Notes: generated by a model from the letters alone, not told the origin. DNA of 61,934 nucleotides from Hofstenia miamia (GCA_004352715.1 SCFE01000088.1:923596-985529); one strand, 5' to 3'. Positions 34,048-46,528 are shown, counted from the first letter of the stretch. Numbers and translations: made by a program.

Positions 34048-35047
34048 NNNNNNNNNNNNNNNNNNNNNNNNNNNNNNNNNNNNNNNNNNNNNNNNNNNNN
34101 NNNNNNNNNNNNNNNNNNNNNNNNNNNNNNNNNNNNNNNNNNNNNNNNNNNNNNNNNNNNNNNNNNNNNNNNNNNNNNNNNNNNNNNNNNNNNNNNNNNN
34201 NNNNNNNNNNNNNNNNNNNNNNNNNNNNNNNNNNNNNNNNNNNNNNNNNNNNNNNNNNNNNNNNNNNNNNNNNNNNNNNNNNNNNNNNNNNNNNNNNNNN
34301 NNNNNNNNNNNNNNNNNNNNNNNNNNNNNNNNNNNNNNNNNNNNNNNNNNNNNNNNNNNNNNNNNNNNNNNNNNNNNNNNNNNNNNNNNNNNNNNNNNNN
34401 NNNNNNNNNNNNNNNNNNNNNNNNNNNNNNNNNNNNNNNNNNNNNNNNNNNNNNNNNNNNNNNNNNNNNNNNNNNNNNNNNNNNNNNNNNNNNNNNNNNN
34501 NNNNNNNNNNNNNNNNNNNNNNNNNNNNNNNNNNNNNNNNNNNNNNNNNNNNNNNNNNNNNNNNNNNNNNNNNNNNNNNNNNNNNNNNNNNNNNNNNNNN
34601 NNNNNNNNNNNNNNNNNNNNNNNNNNNNNNNNNNNNNNNNNNNNNNNNNNNNNNNNNNNNNNNNNNNNNNNNNNNNNNNNNNNNNNNNNNNNNNNNNNNN
34701 NNNNNNNNNNNNNNNNNNNNNNNNNNNNNNNNNNNNNNNNNNNNNNNNNNNNNNNNNNNNNNNNNNNNNNNNNNNNNNNNNNNNNNNNNNNNNNNNNNNN
34801 NNNNNNNNNNNNNNNNNNNNNNNNNNNNNNNNNNNNNNNNNNNNNNNNNNNNNNNNNNNNNNNNNNNNNNNNNNNNNNNNNNNNNNNNNNNNNNNNNNNN
34901 NNNNNNNNNNNNNNNNNNNNNNNNNNNNNNNNNNNNNNNNNNNNNNNNNNNNNNNNNNNNNNNNNNNNNNNNNNNNNNNNNNNNNNNNNNNNNNNNNNNN
35001 NNNNNNNNNNNNNNNNNNNNNNNNNNNNNNNNNNNNNNNNNNNNNNN
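34048..35047. other. Assembly gap (1,000 N)
   Basis: Placeholder-sized gap that hides the 3' end of the gypsy-like element. Confidence 0.99.
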
Positions 35048-35132
35048 GCGTTTATTCTTTTCAAAAGGTTAATTATTTACAAAACTGTAATACGATATGC
35101 TTTCTTTTGCATTGCATAAATACTAAATCATC

Positions 35133-35673
35133 TTATCGAAAAAGTTTTTTGCCTATCAAGTGTTTGTAATTCTCGAAAATTACATCTCCATAACATTTGG
35201 GTAGAAAATAGTAGAATCCATTCTCAAGTTTAAATTTTAATACACATCTGAATTTTGTTTTTAGCTGCACCGCATCTGTGATTGTAAGCCAAACTTTCTT
35301 TGGTAAATTGCTTGCTGAACATGCTCTTGCAAAGGTGCACTGTGAATTGACATTGTTTAAACACTGCAAAATGTTATCATGGTTATCATGTGTTATAGAA
35401 CTTTTATTATTAATTGATTGACGTCTTTTCTTTTGCTGGTGGTGATTCTTTTCTTTAATAGGTGTTGGTGATTGAATTGTTTCTTGTGTTAGGGGGTTGT
35501 AGGTTTGACTCATTGATAAGATTGCCAAGAGATCTGTTTGTTGATGCTTCAATAGACATTGTGCTTGTATGCTGAGTTTTTAGAGGAGTGATTTCACAAC
35601 AAGGAAAAATAATGAATTTATAAACATAGAGTTTTTGTGATTGGCTAATTTCACTCTTTTTAAAAACATCCAT
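35133..35673 (-). pseudogene. Unrecognised ORF with OB-fold-like C-terminus, frame-broken
   Basis: Two overlapping minus-strand frames (35673-35455 and 35552-35133) seem to be parts of one ORF with a frameshift. The N-terminal piece reads MDVFKKSEISQSQKLYVYKF. The C-terminal piece, from an ATG giving MSQTYNPLTQ, has a Gln/Lys/His-rich linker. It then has KVWLTITDAVQLKTKFRCV and FYYFLPKCYGDVIFEN, a pattern of short beta strands like small OB-fold proteins seen in mobile-element contexts. That resemblance is from memory of style only. No neighbour clarifies it. Confidence 0.4.
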
Positions 35674-37454
35674 ATATGGTAATATTTAATATTAGTAGAA
35701 ACACGCATCATGTATATAACTAAAATAAAGTGTTTTAGAACTCAAATTCTTTGTTAAAAAGTCTTACTTTCAATTATACAAAATATTTATTGTATAAGTT
35801 ATTCATGCATTTACAATTTTTTTTAACTAACAACTGAGTGAGAAACTATGAATTATGTCCTGATTTTTGTTTTGTCAGGGAAATGCTTTATTGCTTTGTA
35901 TGTTTTTTACAAAATTTCTTAGTGGTTTTCTAGCTCTCAAATTTTTGTGAAACATTGTTAATGATTAATACAAAATATTTAACATAAAGATTCATCCGTC
36001 TTTACATGTAACAGTGTAGTTGATATTTCATATCAGAGTATTTGAACTATGTGTTTTACAATAGACTTCACTAATATCAATTTTAGCAGAGAGCTATGGA
36101 ATCAGTGAAACGTTTTCACCCTTTTGTTCAAGTTTACATGATATAAGCAGTTCTTTTCAACAAAATAGGTAGAGTTTTAAACCATGTTTTGACTTGATTT
36201 AAGTTGGTTTCACTTTCAAAAAGACTTGTTTATCATTATATAGCGTTAAAGAACGATGCAAATTGGTGAAAGATTGAAGGCAATACATTTTTGGTTTCAA
36301 AAACATCTACACACAAAATAACAAGGTATGTTGACATATAATTGCTTGATAAGCTATGCATATTATAATTATATTTCACATTTAATCAAGTACGTTTTTT
36401 TAAAATTTCCATTTTAATCTAAATTATACACATTGATTTTCACTATATTTAATATTTTGTTTAATTGTATACAGTTTAAATTTTTCTATTTGTGTGTATA
36501 TCACACGTCTGTATTTTTTGCATGTGTGTAATAAAATAATTTACAAAACATTTATTTGTTTAGTATGGTGAATGCATTACAGGGTTTACAAATTTAATGA
36601 ATGGAGATGATATCTATGGAAAAAATCGTCAACTTATATATTTTTAAAAAATAAACACAAAGTTTCAAATAAATCGTGCTTCTTCTCTGGTGTTATATAT
36701 TTCATTTTATGTGTATCGTATTTTTATTTTGCCTTCTTGATTGTTTTTATTACTATTGCATTAGTAATTGTAATTTTTCTCTGGTGTTTTATTTTATTAT
36801 TCCATGATAGTGTATATGTCTATATACAATTTTTTTTGTATTATCTCTATTCCCATCATACATTGTTTTAACAAATAACGCCATACACTCATTGTTAGCA
36901 AATATAGTTTATTCGTAAATGGTGTTTTACTACGTATGGGTGATATGGTTTAATATTTTGCTTTATTTGTACATGTTTCAAGTTTAAAGACAAGACGATT
37001 TTTATAGTTAATTCTCCACTAGCATAAATGGTTTAAAAATTTTTTAAGGTACAGTGAATTATTATTAGTGATTTTAAATTAAACACAGGTTTTAGCTTGT
37101 TGTGATTATCCATTAAAGAAATAGACTGATGCATATGCTAATTTGTGTTAATTCTCGATTGAGGGGTTCCCTTGGTAGCAGATGAGAGAGGGAACAATGG
37201 TGTACACATATCTCTGGATTAAAGATGTGTGTTCTATTTGAGAAATGGAACATCAACTTCTCATACATTAGGGTGTTTTTGANTTTTTGCATTACTTTGC
37301 ATTAAGTGTAAAATACAAGTGCAAATTACCAATTAAATATCACTTAACACATTAAAGGATTTGTTATTTCTCTATCTTGATTGATGAATTCCTTTGTTAA
37401 CACATAAAGGAAAAGAACAGAGCATATGCAATTCTCCAACAACAATTGTGGGGA
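35674..37454. other. AT-rich stretch, no gene seen
   Basis: About 1.8 kb of T-rich noncoding sequence, with a single N at 37283. No feature I can support. It ends at a 1,000-N gap (37455-38454). Confidence 0.6.
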
Positions 37455-38454
37455 NNNNNNNNNNNNNNNNNNNNNNNNNNNNNNNNNNNNNNNNNNNNNN
37501 NNNNNNNNNNNNNNNNNNNNNNNNNNNNNNNNNNNNNNNNNNNNNNNNNNNNNNNNNNNNNNNNNNNNNNNNNNNNNNNNNNNNNNNNNNNNNNNNNNNN
37601 NNNNNNNNNNNNNNNNNNNNNNNNNNNNNNNNNNNNNNNNNNNNNNNNNNNNNNNNNNNNNNNNNNNNNNNNNNNNNNNNNNNNNNNNNNNNNNNNNNNN
37701 NNNNNNNNNNNNNNNNNNNNNNNNNNNNNNNNNNNNNNNNNNNNNNNNNNNNNNNNNNNNNNNNNNNNNNNNNNNNNNNNNNNNNNNNNNNNNNNNNNNN
37801 NNNNNNNNNNNNNNNNNNNNNNNNNNNNNNNNNNNNNNNNNNNNNNNNNNNNNNNNNNNNNNNNNNNNNNNNNNNNNNNNNNNNNNNNNNNNNNNNNNNN
37901 NNNNNNNNNNNNNNNNNNNNNNNNNNNNNNNNNNNNNNNNNNNNNNNNNNNNNNNNNNNNNNNNNNNNNNNNNNNNNNNNNNNNNNNNNNNNNNNNNNNN
38001 NNNNNNNNNNNNNNNNNNNNNNNNNNNNNNNNNNNNNNNNNNNNNNNNNNNNNNNNNNNNNNNNNNNNNNNNNNNNNNNNNNNNNNNNNNNNNNNNNNNN
38101 NNNNNNNNNNNNNNNNNNNNNNNNNNNNNNNNNNNNNNNNNNNNNNNNNNNNNNNNNNNNNNNNNNNNNNNNNNNNNNNNNNNNNNNNNNNNNNNNNNNN
38201 NNNNNNNNNNNNNNNNNNNNNNNNNNNNNNNNNNNNNNNNNNNNNNNNNNNNNNNNNNNNNNNNNNNNNNNNNNNNNNNNNNNNNNNNNNNNNNNNNNNN
38301 NNNNNNNNNNNNNNNNNNNNNNNNNNNNNNNNNNNNNNNNNNNNNNNNNNNNNNNNNNNNNNNNNNNNNNNNNNNNNNNNNNNNNNNNNNNNNNNNNNNN
38401 NNNNNNNNNNNNNNNNNNNNNNNNNNNNNNNNNNNNNNNNNNNNNNNNNNNNNN

Positions 38455-39680
38455 GTGTTTTCAAATGTCAATATGTATTTAGCTCAGATGTATTCAAAAT
38501 AATAAAGGATAATTGGATGTTGAAATTGCAAAGGACCACGATATCCTGCTTCTAACCTATGCTACCTAGCAAGTTGCAATTCAATATTTGTCACACCTTG
38601 TCATGTCTGAACTCTGTTTGCGCCCATTTTTCACACTCTTTTATCAGATGATCAACTATCTCCAACTCTTTCTTACATAGCCTGCATTTGTCATTTACCT
38701 CAGTTCTTCTGTGTATGTGCTTCATCACTCAAAAACAAGAGATGTTCATAGACAACTCAAATGAAGGAAAACAGTGGATTCTAAATTTTGCTGAGTTTTT
38801 TTATATGGATTGGTATTTAAGTGGAAGCATATGTTGTAAATATAATTTTTAATTGTTTGATTTTGCTAATTGCGTAATACGCAAAGATGATTATCTTACT
38901 ATCTGTGTAATAAGCAACGATGAATATCTTACTATGCACAAAATACGCAGCGATTATTATCGTACTAACTGCGTAATAAGCGGCGTCACTATCTTGGTAA
39001 TATTGACATAGCATAGTACTTAAACTTAAGATTGCTGATTATTTTTAACTTGGAATGCCACAGCATCCACTGATTTACGTTAGCAACTACATTGTAGAAA
39101 TCCGTGATAATATGTATTCTGTACGATAACCTACATATAATATTCTGCTATTGAAAAACTACTTTTTTGACCGAAAAGTGTGCGTATTTTTGTTGACTGG
39201 GGTGGGTTTGAGCTGGGTTAGGTTGCATTGGGCGGTTACAGACAGACATCATGGGTTTGGTTTGAGATGGGTAAAAAATGTGTATCTAAGTCTAAGAATT
39301 TGCAAATATGATTACCGAAAGAATTTATATAGCATTGATGCTTAATTAAATGCACTGTAAAATCATGTCAAAATAACAATTGTCAAGAATATTTCGTTAA
39401 CCATCAACTGTTGATAAAGATGAGGTTCGCTTGATAAACAATACTGTGAAGCATAAAGTCAAACAATAGTGTCTAAAAAGTTTAAGACCGTGTATGTGTA
39501 TAACTTCATATAAAAATTTGATTTCCCTCTTTTTTCACATTGTTGTTCACTGTTTATTATTACATGACCGTTCGCGTTTACTATGCAGCTGTAACAATTC
39601 CATATTTACTCCAAGCGTACGCAACTTAGAGCTACTGAATTTTTGCATATTACTGGAGAAGCGCTTTATATTTTTCTTGG

Positions 39681-39727
<47 letters not shown>

Positions 39728-40390
39728 GAAGCAAAACTCTATCCTGCTCTGGCGGGATTTGCATTTGATTTACGCCTATCCTGTGCTGGATAACTGTCAT
39801 ATTTTTGGAGTTGAAATGTCTCACATGATATTCTTAATATAAAATGCAGTTTTAATCAACAAGATCCTCTCATTAACTAGCTTATGAACTGTTATAAATG
39901 CAGTAACAAAAGGTAGTGCAATTTTGTTACTCTAAAATAATATGTTGTGCTCCAACATAAAATATTTTTAGATTTTCATTGCTTAAGCATAATCTAAACA
40001 TATTTATGGCGAGAAAAACCTTTCAACAGGTACTCTAGTTACAGGGATTCAAACATGTCGACAGCAAACTGAGATAGAAAGGCGTCATTGTAAAATAGAC
40101 ACTCGAATTACGATCAACAACTTGTAAATTTTAGTAAAACTCTTTAAATCTTTTGTTGAAAAGATTGTCAGGTTTTTGCTTAACAGAGTCAATATTAAAA
40201 TCGACCCCAATGCGTGAAGATTTCGATAAACTACTATGACATTACAGTACTGCTAAAATTAATGAATAATATAATAGGTTTAAGTCTTGAATTTCTAATA
40301 ATGTTTTTATCCGGATTAAGCTGGATTTTAATTTTATCCTGTCCTGTCCTGATTTGCCCTACCTTAGCAAATGATTAGTAGTCTGCTATG
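38455..40390 (+). repeat. Left arm of large inverted repeat
   Basis: Positions p in this arm match the reverse complement of position 81316-p in the right arm. I checked this at both outer ends, at the internal ORFs, on both sides of the (TA)n tract and at the inner ends. The only difference noticed is at the (TA)n border (39681-39728). The arm begins at the edge of an N gap, so its true outer end is unknown. Confidence 0.93.
38871..39002. repeat. 33-bp minisatellite, four degenerate copies (mirrored at 42314-42445)
   Basis: Units start at 38871, 38904, 38937 and 38970, each of the form TGCGTAATAAGCAACGAT..., then ATCTTACTA. The period is exactly 33, so a minus-strand frame stays open with an 11-residue repeat (AYYAVSTIIIA-like). 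Coding is doubtful. Confidence 0.75.
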
Positions 40391-40925
40391 ATGAACCAAA
40401 AATATTTTGAACAATTTCTTTTTTATTACCATCGATTTAGCTTTACAGTGTAATACAGGAATTGATTTTTAAACCAATATTTTTCATTTAGCATGGACCA
40501 AGTTCATATACATGTAGTTTTCAGTTGAACAGAATTGAAAGTTTATATTTTATTGTAATTGCTCGCTTAATTTTATTTGCCTTAAAATGTATCAGCCTTA
40601 TCCAAATATTGACATTGTTTATCTAGTCAGGTGTAACAGGGGTGAATTGGGTGAGAGTTTGAAAATGTGAATTTTATTTGGATTCATCGTTGATCAAAAT
40701 TATTCGAATTGAATGTTGAGTTGGTAGAATTATCAACGTGAGAGATTTTAAGTAGTTTTCGTATCCTATCCTATGGGAATTTTTATGGAGTTCTCATTAA
40801 AACTCATGATTCGTGTTCAATAGAAATCGACATTAATACGAAAAATCAAAATTAAAAATGGCAGTTTACTATAAACAATGTGCAATTAATGACATACAAT
40901 TACAGCTTCTAACCGTGGATGTAGC
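40391..40925. other. Spacer of the inverted repeat
   Basis: 535 bp of unique AT-rich sequence between the arms, without coding potential. The arm homology ends sharply after GTCTGCTATG on the left and its complement on the right. Confidence 0.85.
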
Positions 40926-41587
40926 CATAGCAGACTACTAATCATTTGCTAAGGTAGGGCAAATCAGGACAGGACAGGATAAAATTAAAATCCAGCTTAA
41001 TCCGGATAAAAACATTATTAGAAATTCAAGACTTAAACCTATTATATTATTCATTAATTTTAGCAGTACTGTAATGTCATAGTAGTTTATCGAAATCTTC
41101 ACGCATTGGGGTCGATTTTAATATTGACTCTGTTAAGCAAAAACCTGACAATCTTTTCAACAAAAGATTTAAAGAGTTTTACTAAAATTTACAAGTTGTT
41201 GATCGTAATTCGAGTGTCTATTTTACAATGACGCCTTTCTATCTCAGTTTGCTGTCGACATGTTTGAATCCCTGTAACTAGAGTACCTGTTGAAAGGTTT
41301 TTCTCGCCATAAATATGTTTAGATTATGCTTAAGCAATGAAAATCTAAAAATATTTTATGTTGGAGCACAACATATTATTTTAGAGTAACAAAATTGCAC
41401 TACCTTTTGTTACTGCATTTATAACAGTTCATAAGCTAGTTAATGAGAGGATCTTGTTGATTAAAACTGCATTTTATATTAAGAATATCATGTGAGACAT
41501 TTCAACTCCAAAAATATGACAGTTATCCAGCACAGGATAGGCGTAAATCAAATGCAAATCCCGCCAGAGCAGGATAGAGTTTTGCTT

Positions 41588-41635
<48 letters not shown>

Positions 41636-42861
41636 CCAAGAAAAATATAAAGCGCTTCTCCAGTAATATGCAAAAATTCAGTAGCTCTAAGTTGCGTACG
41701 CTTGGAGTAAATATGGAATTGTTACAGCTGCATAGTAAACGCGAACGGTCATGTAATAATAAACAGTGAACAACAATGTGAAAAAAGAGGGAAATCAAAT
41801 TTTTATATGAAGTTATACACATACACGGTCTTAAACTTTTTAGACACTATTGTTTGACTTTATGCTTCACAGTATTGTTTATCAAGCGAACCTCATCTTT
41901 ATCAACAGTTGATGGTTAACGAAATATTCTTGACAATTGTTATTTTGACATGATTTTACAGTGCATTTAATTAAGCATCAATGCTATATAAATTCTTTCG
42001 GTAATCATATTTGCAAATTCTTAGACTTAGATACACATTTTTTACCCATCTCAAACCAAACCCATGATGTCTGTCTGTAACCGCCCAATGCAACCTAACC
42101 CAGCTCAAACCCACCCCAGTCAACAAAAATACGCACACTTTTCGGTCAAAAAAGTAGTTTTTCAATAGCAGAATATTATATGTAGGTTATCGTACAGAAT
42201 ACATATTATCACGGATTTCTACAATGTAGTTGCTAACGTAAATCAGTGGATGCTGTGGCATTCCAAGTTAAAAATAATCAGCAATCTTAAGTTTAAGTAC
42301 TATGCTATGTCAATATTACCAAGATAGTGACGCCGCTTATTACGCAGTTAGTACGATAATAATCGCTGCGTATTTTGTGCATAGTAAGATATTCATCGTT
42401 GCTTATTACACAGATAGTAAGATAATCATCTTTGCGTATTACGCAATTAGCAAAATCAAACAATTAAAAATTATATTTACAACATATGCTTCCACTTAAA
42501 TACCAATCCATATAAAAAAACTCAGCAAAATTTAGAATCCACTGTTTTCCTTCATTTGAGTTGTCTATGAACATCTCTTGTTTTTGAGTGATGAAGCACA
42601 TACACAGAAGAACTGAGGTAAATGACAAATGCAGGCTATGTAAGAAAGAGTTGGAGATAGTTGATCATCTGATAAAAGAGTGTGAAAAATGGGCGCAAAC
42701 AGAGTTCAGACATGACAAGGTGTGACAAATATTGAATTGCAACTTGCTAGGTAGCATAGGTTAGAAGCAGGATATCGTGGTCCTTTGCAATTTCAACATC
42801 CAATTATCCTTTATTATTTTGAATACATCTGAGCTAAATACATATTGACATTTGAAAACAC
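40926..42861 (-). repeat. Right arm of large inverted repeat
   Basis: Reverse complement of 38455-40390. It continues past 42861 with TAAATTTAATAGG and a (TA)n tract before the next N gap. Since the left arm is cut by N at the equivalent point, the repeat may be longer. Confidence 0.93.
42598..42726 (+). pseudogene. R4/Dong-like endonuclease finger fragment (mirrored at 38590-38718)
   Basis: The frame reads RTEVNDKCRLCKKELEIVDH then LIKECEKWAQTEFRHDKV and a stop. This is the CCHC finger (C-x2-C...H...C) preceding the restriction-like endonuclease of R4/Dong-type elements. Unlike the copy at 9307 it retains all four metal ligands. The same piece lies on the minus strand in the left arm. Only this fragment is present. 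Confidence 0.7.
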
Positions 42862-42906
42862 ATAAATTTAATAGGCTTAGTTAACCAATATATATATATA
42901 TATATA

Positions 42907-43906
42907 NNNNNNNNNNNNNNNNNNNNNNNNNNNNNNNNNNNNNNNNNNNNNNNNNNNNNNNNNNNNNNNNNNNNNNNNNNNNNNNNNNNNNNNNNNNNNN
43001 NNNNNNNNNNNNNNNNNNNNNNNNNNNNNNNNNNNNNNNNNNNNNNNNNNNNNNNNNNNNNNNNNNNNNNNNNNNNNNNNNNNNNNNNNNNNNNNNNNNN
43101 NNNNNNNNNNNNNNNNNNNNNNNNNNNNNNNNNNNNNNNNNNNNNNNNNNNNNNNNNNNNNNNNNNNNNNNNNNNNNNNNNNNNNNNNNNNNNNNNNNNN
43201 NNNNNNNNNNNNNNNNNNNNNNNNNNNNNNNNNNNNNNNNNNNNNNNNNNNNNNNNNNNNNNNNNNNNNNNNNNNNNNNNNNNNNNNNNNNNNNNNNNNN
43301 NNNNNNNNNNNNNNNNNNNNNNNNNNNNNNNNNNNNNNNNNNNNNNNNNNNNNNNNNNNNNNNNNNNNNNNNNNNNNNNNNNNNNNNNNNNNNNNNNNNN
43401 NNNNNNNNNNNNNNNNNNNNNNNNNNNNNNNNNNNNNNNNNNNNNNNNNNNNNNNNNNNNNNNNNNNNNNNNNNNNNNNNNNNNNNNNNNNNNNNNNNNN
43501 NNNNNNNNNNNNNNNNNNNNNNNNNNNNNNNNNNNNNNNNNNNNNNNNNNNNNNNNNNNNNNNNNNNNNNNNNNNNNNNNNNNNNNNNNNNNNNNNNNNN
43601 NNNNNNNNNNNNNNNNNNNNNNNNNNNNNNNNNNNNNNNNNNNNNNNNNNNNNNNNNNNNNNNNNNNNNNNNNNNNNNNNNNNNNNNNNNNNNNNNNNNN
43701 NNNNNNNNNNNNNNNNNNNNNNNNNNNNNNNNNNNNNNNNNNNNNNNNNNNNNNNNNNNNNNNNNNNNNNNNNNNNNNNNNNNNNNNNNNNNNNNNNNNN
43801 NNNNNNNNNNNNNNNNNNNNNNNNNNNNNNNNNNNNNNNNNNNNNNNNNNNNNNNNNNNNNNNNNNNNNNNNNNNNNNNNNNNNNNNNNNNNNNNNNNNN
43901 NNNNNN
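42907..43906. other. Assembly gap (1,000 N)
   Basis: Placeholder gap between the inverted repeat and the Polinton-like element. The element's left end is hidden here, and linkage across it depends on scaffolding. Confidence 0.99.
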
Positions 43907-44328
43907 ACATTTGTTTGTCACAGTTAGCTTTAAGGAGACTTTTGTTCTCCCCCTCAAAGGGATTTGGAGAGCCTTGAGCTTTGTTATAACATATATCATG
44001 TTCTCTAGAAATACATCAATTTGATTATATGGTTGTACATTATTTTTCAATTGTTTCTGTAAAGGAATATATGGTCCAGTATATTTATGATTTGGAAGTG
44101 TGAAACCTCCTTTTGGTTTTGGAAGGTAAACAATTGCTTAATGAATATCAAGNNNNNNNCACTATAAGAAGCATTACTTCTTACAAATTGTGTCTTTTTA
44201 CTTCCACAATTGCTGCAAATTGATTTCAGCATATTTTGTCCATTTTTTGTTGCAAGTAATTGTCCTGAGTCTGTAGTGGAACCTGTTAATCTTTTTTCTT
44301 TAACACAGTAAGTTAAATTAGTTGTCAT
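43907..44328 (-). pseudogene. Zinc-ribbon and phospholipase A2-like protein, 3' end in gap
   Basis: From ATG (44328) the minus strand encodes a zinc-ribbon-like segment (YCVKEKR, then TKNGQNMLKSICSNCGSKKT). After a 7-N gap (44153-44159) and an in-frame TAA it reads YLPKPKGGFTLPNHKYTGPY and PYNQID. About ten codons later the frame shifts, and the next frame contains EHDICYN, the His-Asp dyad motif of parvovirus-type phospholipase A2, then a CDKQM end. The YxGP loop would be the calcium-binding part. Such domains help virions leave endosomes and are known in Polinton/adintovirus relatives. It is the only gene found on this strand of the element. Confidence 0.75.
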
Positions 44329-44412
44329 CTTTATAAAATAAGAAGTGAAATTAATTTCACAACAGAGAAGTTCTACTTCTCCTTAAAAAATATTTTGTTT
44401 TTTCTTTATATA
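44329..44412. promoter_or_regulatory. Divergent promoter region
   Basis: 84 bp between the minus-strand PLA2-like gene and the plus-strand ATPase gene. On the plus side TATTTTGTTTTTTCTTTATA-TA runs straight into the ATPase ATG. On the minus side CACTTCTTATTTTATAAAG precedes the ATG at 44328. Both match the pyrimidine tract plus TATA pattern found at the other element genes. Confidence 0.6.
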
Positions 44413-45041
44413 ATGAAGATTATTAATTATGATACTCAAAAAGTATAAAATGACAAATCACCAGTAGATTTCTTACCAGAAGACTTTAGAATGCTTATAT
44501 GTGGAAAATCAGGATGTGGAAAAACTAATTTATTAATGGATATGACTTTAAGACCTCTTACATATTATGATAATTTATACATCTATACTCCAAATTTTCA
44601 TCAAGAAAAAATACAAAATCTAATTAAGGTAATGATAAGCATATCAAATCAAGTATGTTATAATGTTTTGGAAATATTACTAGAAGAGTTTCTAAAAAAC
44701 ACAAATGAGTATGGAGTTGGCAACACAACAGGTAGAAAAATAGTTATCTTTGATGACCTTGTAAATGCCCCAGAAAATACACAAAATAAAATTGCAAATC
44801 ATTTCACTGATGGTCATCATCAGAACATATCAGCAATATATATTTCACAATCTTATTACAATGTTCCAATAAAATAAGGACTAATTGTACACACATAGTT
44901 TTATACACTCCTGTAGATAATCGTGACAAAAATTCATTTGCTAAGGATAATTCTTTTAATCCAGACCTGTTTGAAAGTTTGTCTAATTATGACTTTCTTT
45001 TTGTGAACAAAGAAAAGAAGCCAGTACATAAAAAACTTTAA
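44413..45041 (+). pseudogene. DNA-packaging ATPase (FtsK/HerA, A32-like)
   Basis: The start at ATG 44413 is chosen because the promoter motif ends one base before it and the N-terminal residues lead in frame to PVDFLPEDFRMLICGKSG. An in-frame TAA (44446-44448) and a one-base loss in an A run near 44875 break the gene. Walker A is GKSGCGKTNLL (about 44500-44530) and Walker B is KIVIFDDLV. A conserved ISQSYYNVP sensor block follows. After the frameshift the second frame continues with TNCTHIVLYTP and stops at 45041. About 208 codons, as usual for Polinton ATPases. It pumps genome DNA into capsids in relatives. Confidence 0.88.
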
Positions 45042-45229
45042 TGAATCTTTGTAGTATGAGTTTTTTAACTCAAATATAAACACACAGCAAAGTGTCCTTT
45101 ATTTTAGCAGTTAGGAGACAACATGTCCTGTATTGCATTAGTAAAGGGNNNNNNNNNNNNNNNGCATTAGCAAAGGAACTACATGTCCTGTATTGTATGA
45201 AAAATATTTTCCCAAATAATTATATAATA

Positions 45230-46528
45230 ATGGATTATGATGAATATAGAAAACTAGTAAATCTTGAAGATGAAGTCAGTAAGCAAGAAAAAAAGATTTT
45301 ACAACAAAAACGTGACTACATTAACCAACAAAATGAAGTTCAGTACAACTTACAAGAAACATACAAACCTATTACAAAAACTATTTCAGATCAAGGAGAT
45401 CTGTTAAAAGATCAAATAAATTTCATTAAAGAAAATCTAAGGGATCAAACAAATGAATTAGTTCAAATGAGAAAAAATCAAAGGCAATTACAAGATGCAA
45501 TAGAGGATTGGAAGCCATATAATCTTAATAATCTGCAACAGTTAGAAGATGAAAGTTCTCTTGGAGATGAGAGTTCTCTTGGAGAAACAGGAGCAAAGGC
45601 TCCACAACTTGAAACTAATTTTGATATAGATGTTCTAAATAAATATACCTTAATTTTACCAAATGAACTTAAAACAATCAATGATTCTGAAAGAGAAAAA
45701 ATAATTAAACATATAGATGAAATTATAAAAGATAATGGTAGAAAAAAGACAAGTTTAACCAAAGGAAATAAAATATTGGAAAAGAAATATCATGAGTTAA
45801 AAGTTAAAATTGATGAGTTTGAAAAAATTAATAAACAAAAAACTAATTTAACAAATGATGAGCAAGCACATTATAATAAAATTATTTATGACTATAATGA
45901 AGTTGTTGATAAACATGACGAAAATAATGCACTTTATGATGTCTTAGTAAGTGATGGGAAAGAATTAGATAAATACAGAAAGTTTGTTGATTTTGTTAGG
46001 AAAAATACTCAATTGGTTGACTCAAATGAATCTAATGACGGAAATATTCAAGGAAAAGGACTTAAGGGTAGAGATACTCTACCTGCAATTAAAAAGAAAA
46101 AGAAATCTTTTCTGCTTAAAGTTCATAAGAATATGTTTGGAATTACATTTATAGATTTGGATAAATTATATAGAGAATATATTTTGGAAGCTTACTATGT
46201 AGATCAAAATGGTATGCCTTATGGAAAACCAATTATTTCTGAACCAATTGATCAATCCTTTATAGATCTTTTAACAAAGAGATATAATTAAAAACAATAT
46301 AAATACACTGAAAAGTCTAAGAGAGTATTTAGGAATCTGGTAAAACTTGCTGGAGTTAAAGGTAATCGCAAAAATCAAAAGGTTAAAAAGATAATTAAGG
46401 GTCAAAGTGTTTTCTACTACAATGATCCTTCACAATTAATGGATGACTTAGAATTACTTACTTCTTCTAAGAATGCTGGAAATGATAGTGCTCAAATTTA
46501 TAATGAAATTATTCAGTTAATTGATTAA
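45230..46528 (+). pseudogene. Element-specific coiled-coil protein, one nonsense codon
   Basis: ATG 45230 (MDYDEYRKLVNLEDEVSKQE) directly follows ATAATTATATAATA, so it is preferred over the upstream open frame that crosses a 15-N gap. The first 130 residues are heptad-rich (LLKDQINFIKENLRDQTNEL). There is a small 5-residue tandem repeat (ESSLGDESSLGE), a second coiled coil around 190-270, a basic KKKKKSF stretch and the family-like DLLTKRYN. TAA at 46289-46291 interrupts; beyond it the frame stays open to 46528 with FYYNDPSQLMDDLELL. ORFs of this type sit next to capsid genes in Polintons. The function is unknown and probably structural. Confidence 0.7.

Noticed and set aside
38871-39002. CRISPR-like array
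   Set aside because: Units are contiguous 33-bp degenerate repeats without unique spacers, in animal DNA.
39151-39345. 64-codon frame in the inverted repeat (also 41971-42165)
   Set aside because: No motif, no splice context, and GT-rich low-complexity composition. Presence in both arms reflects the repeat, not selection.
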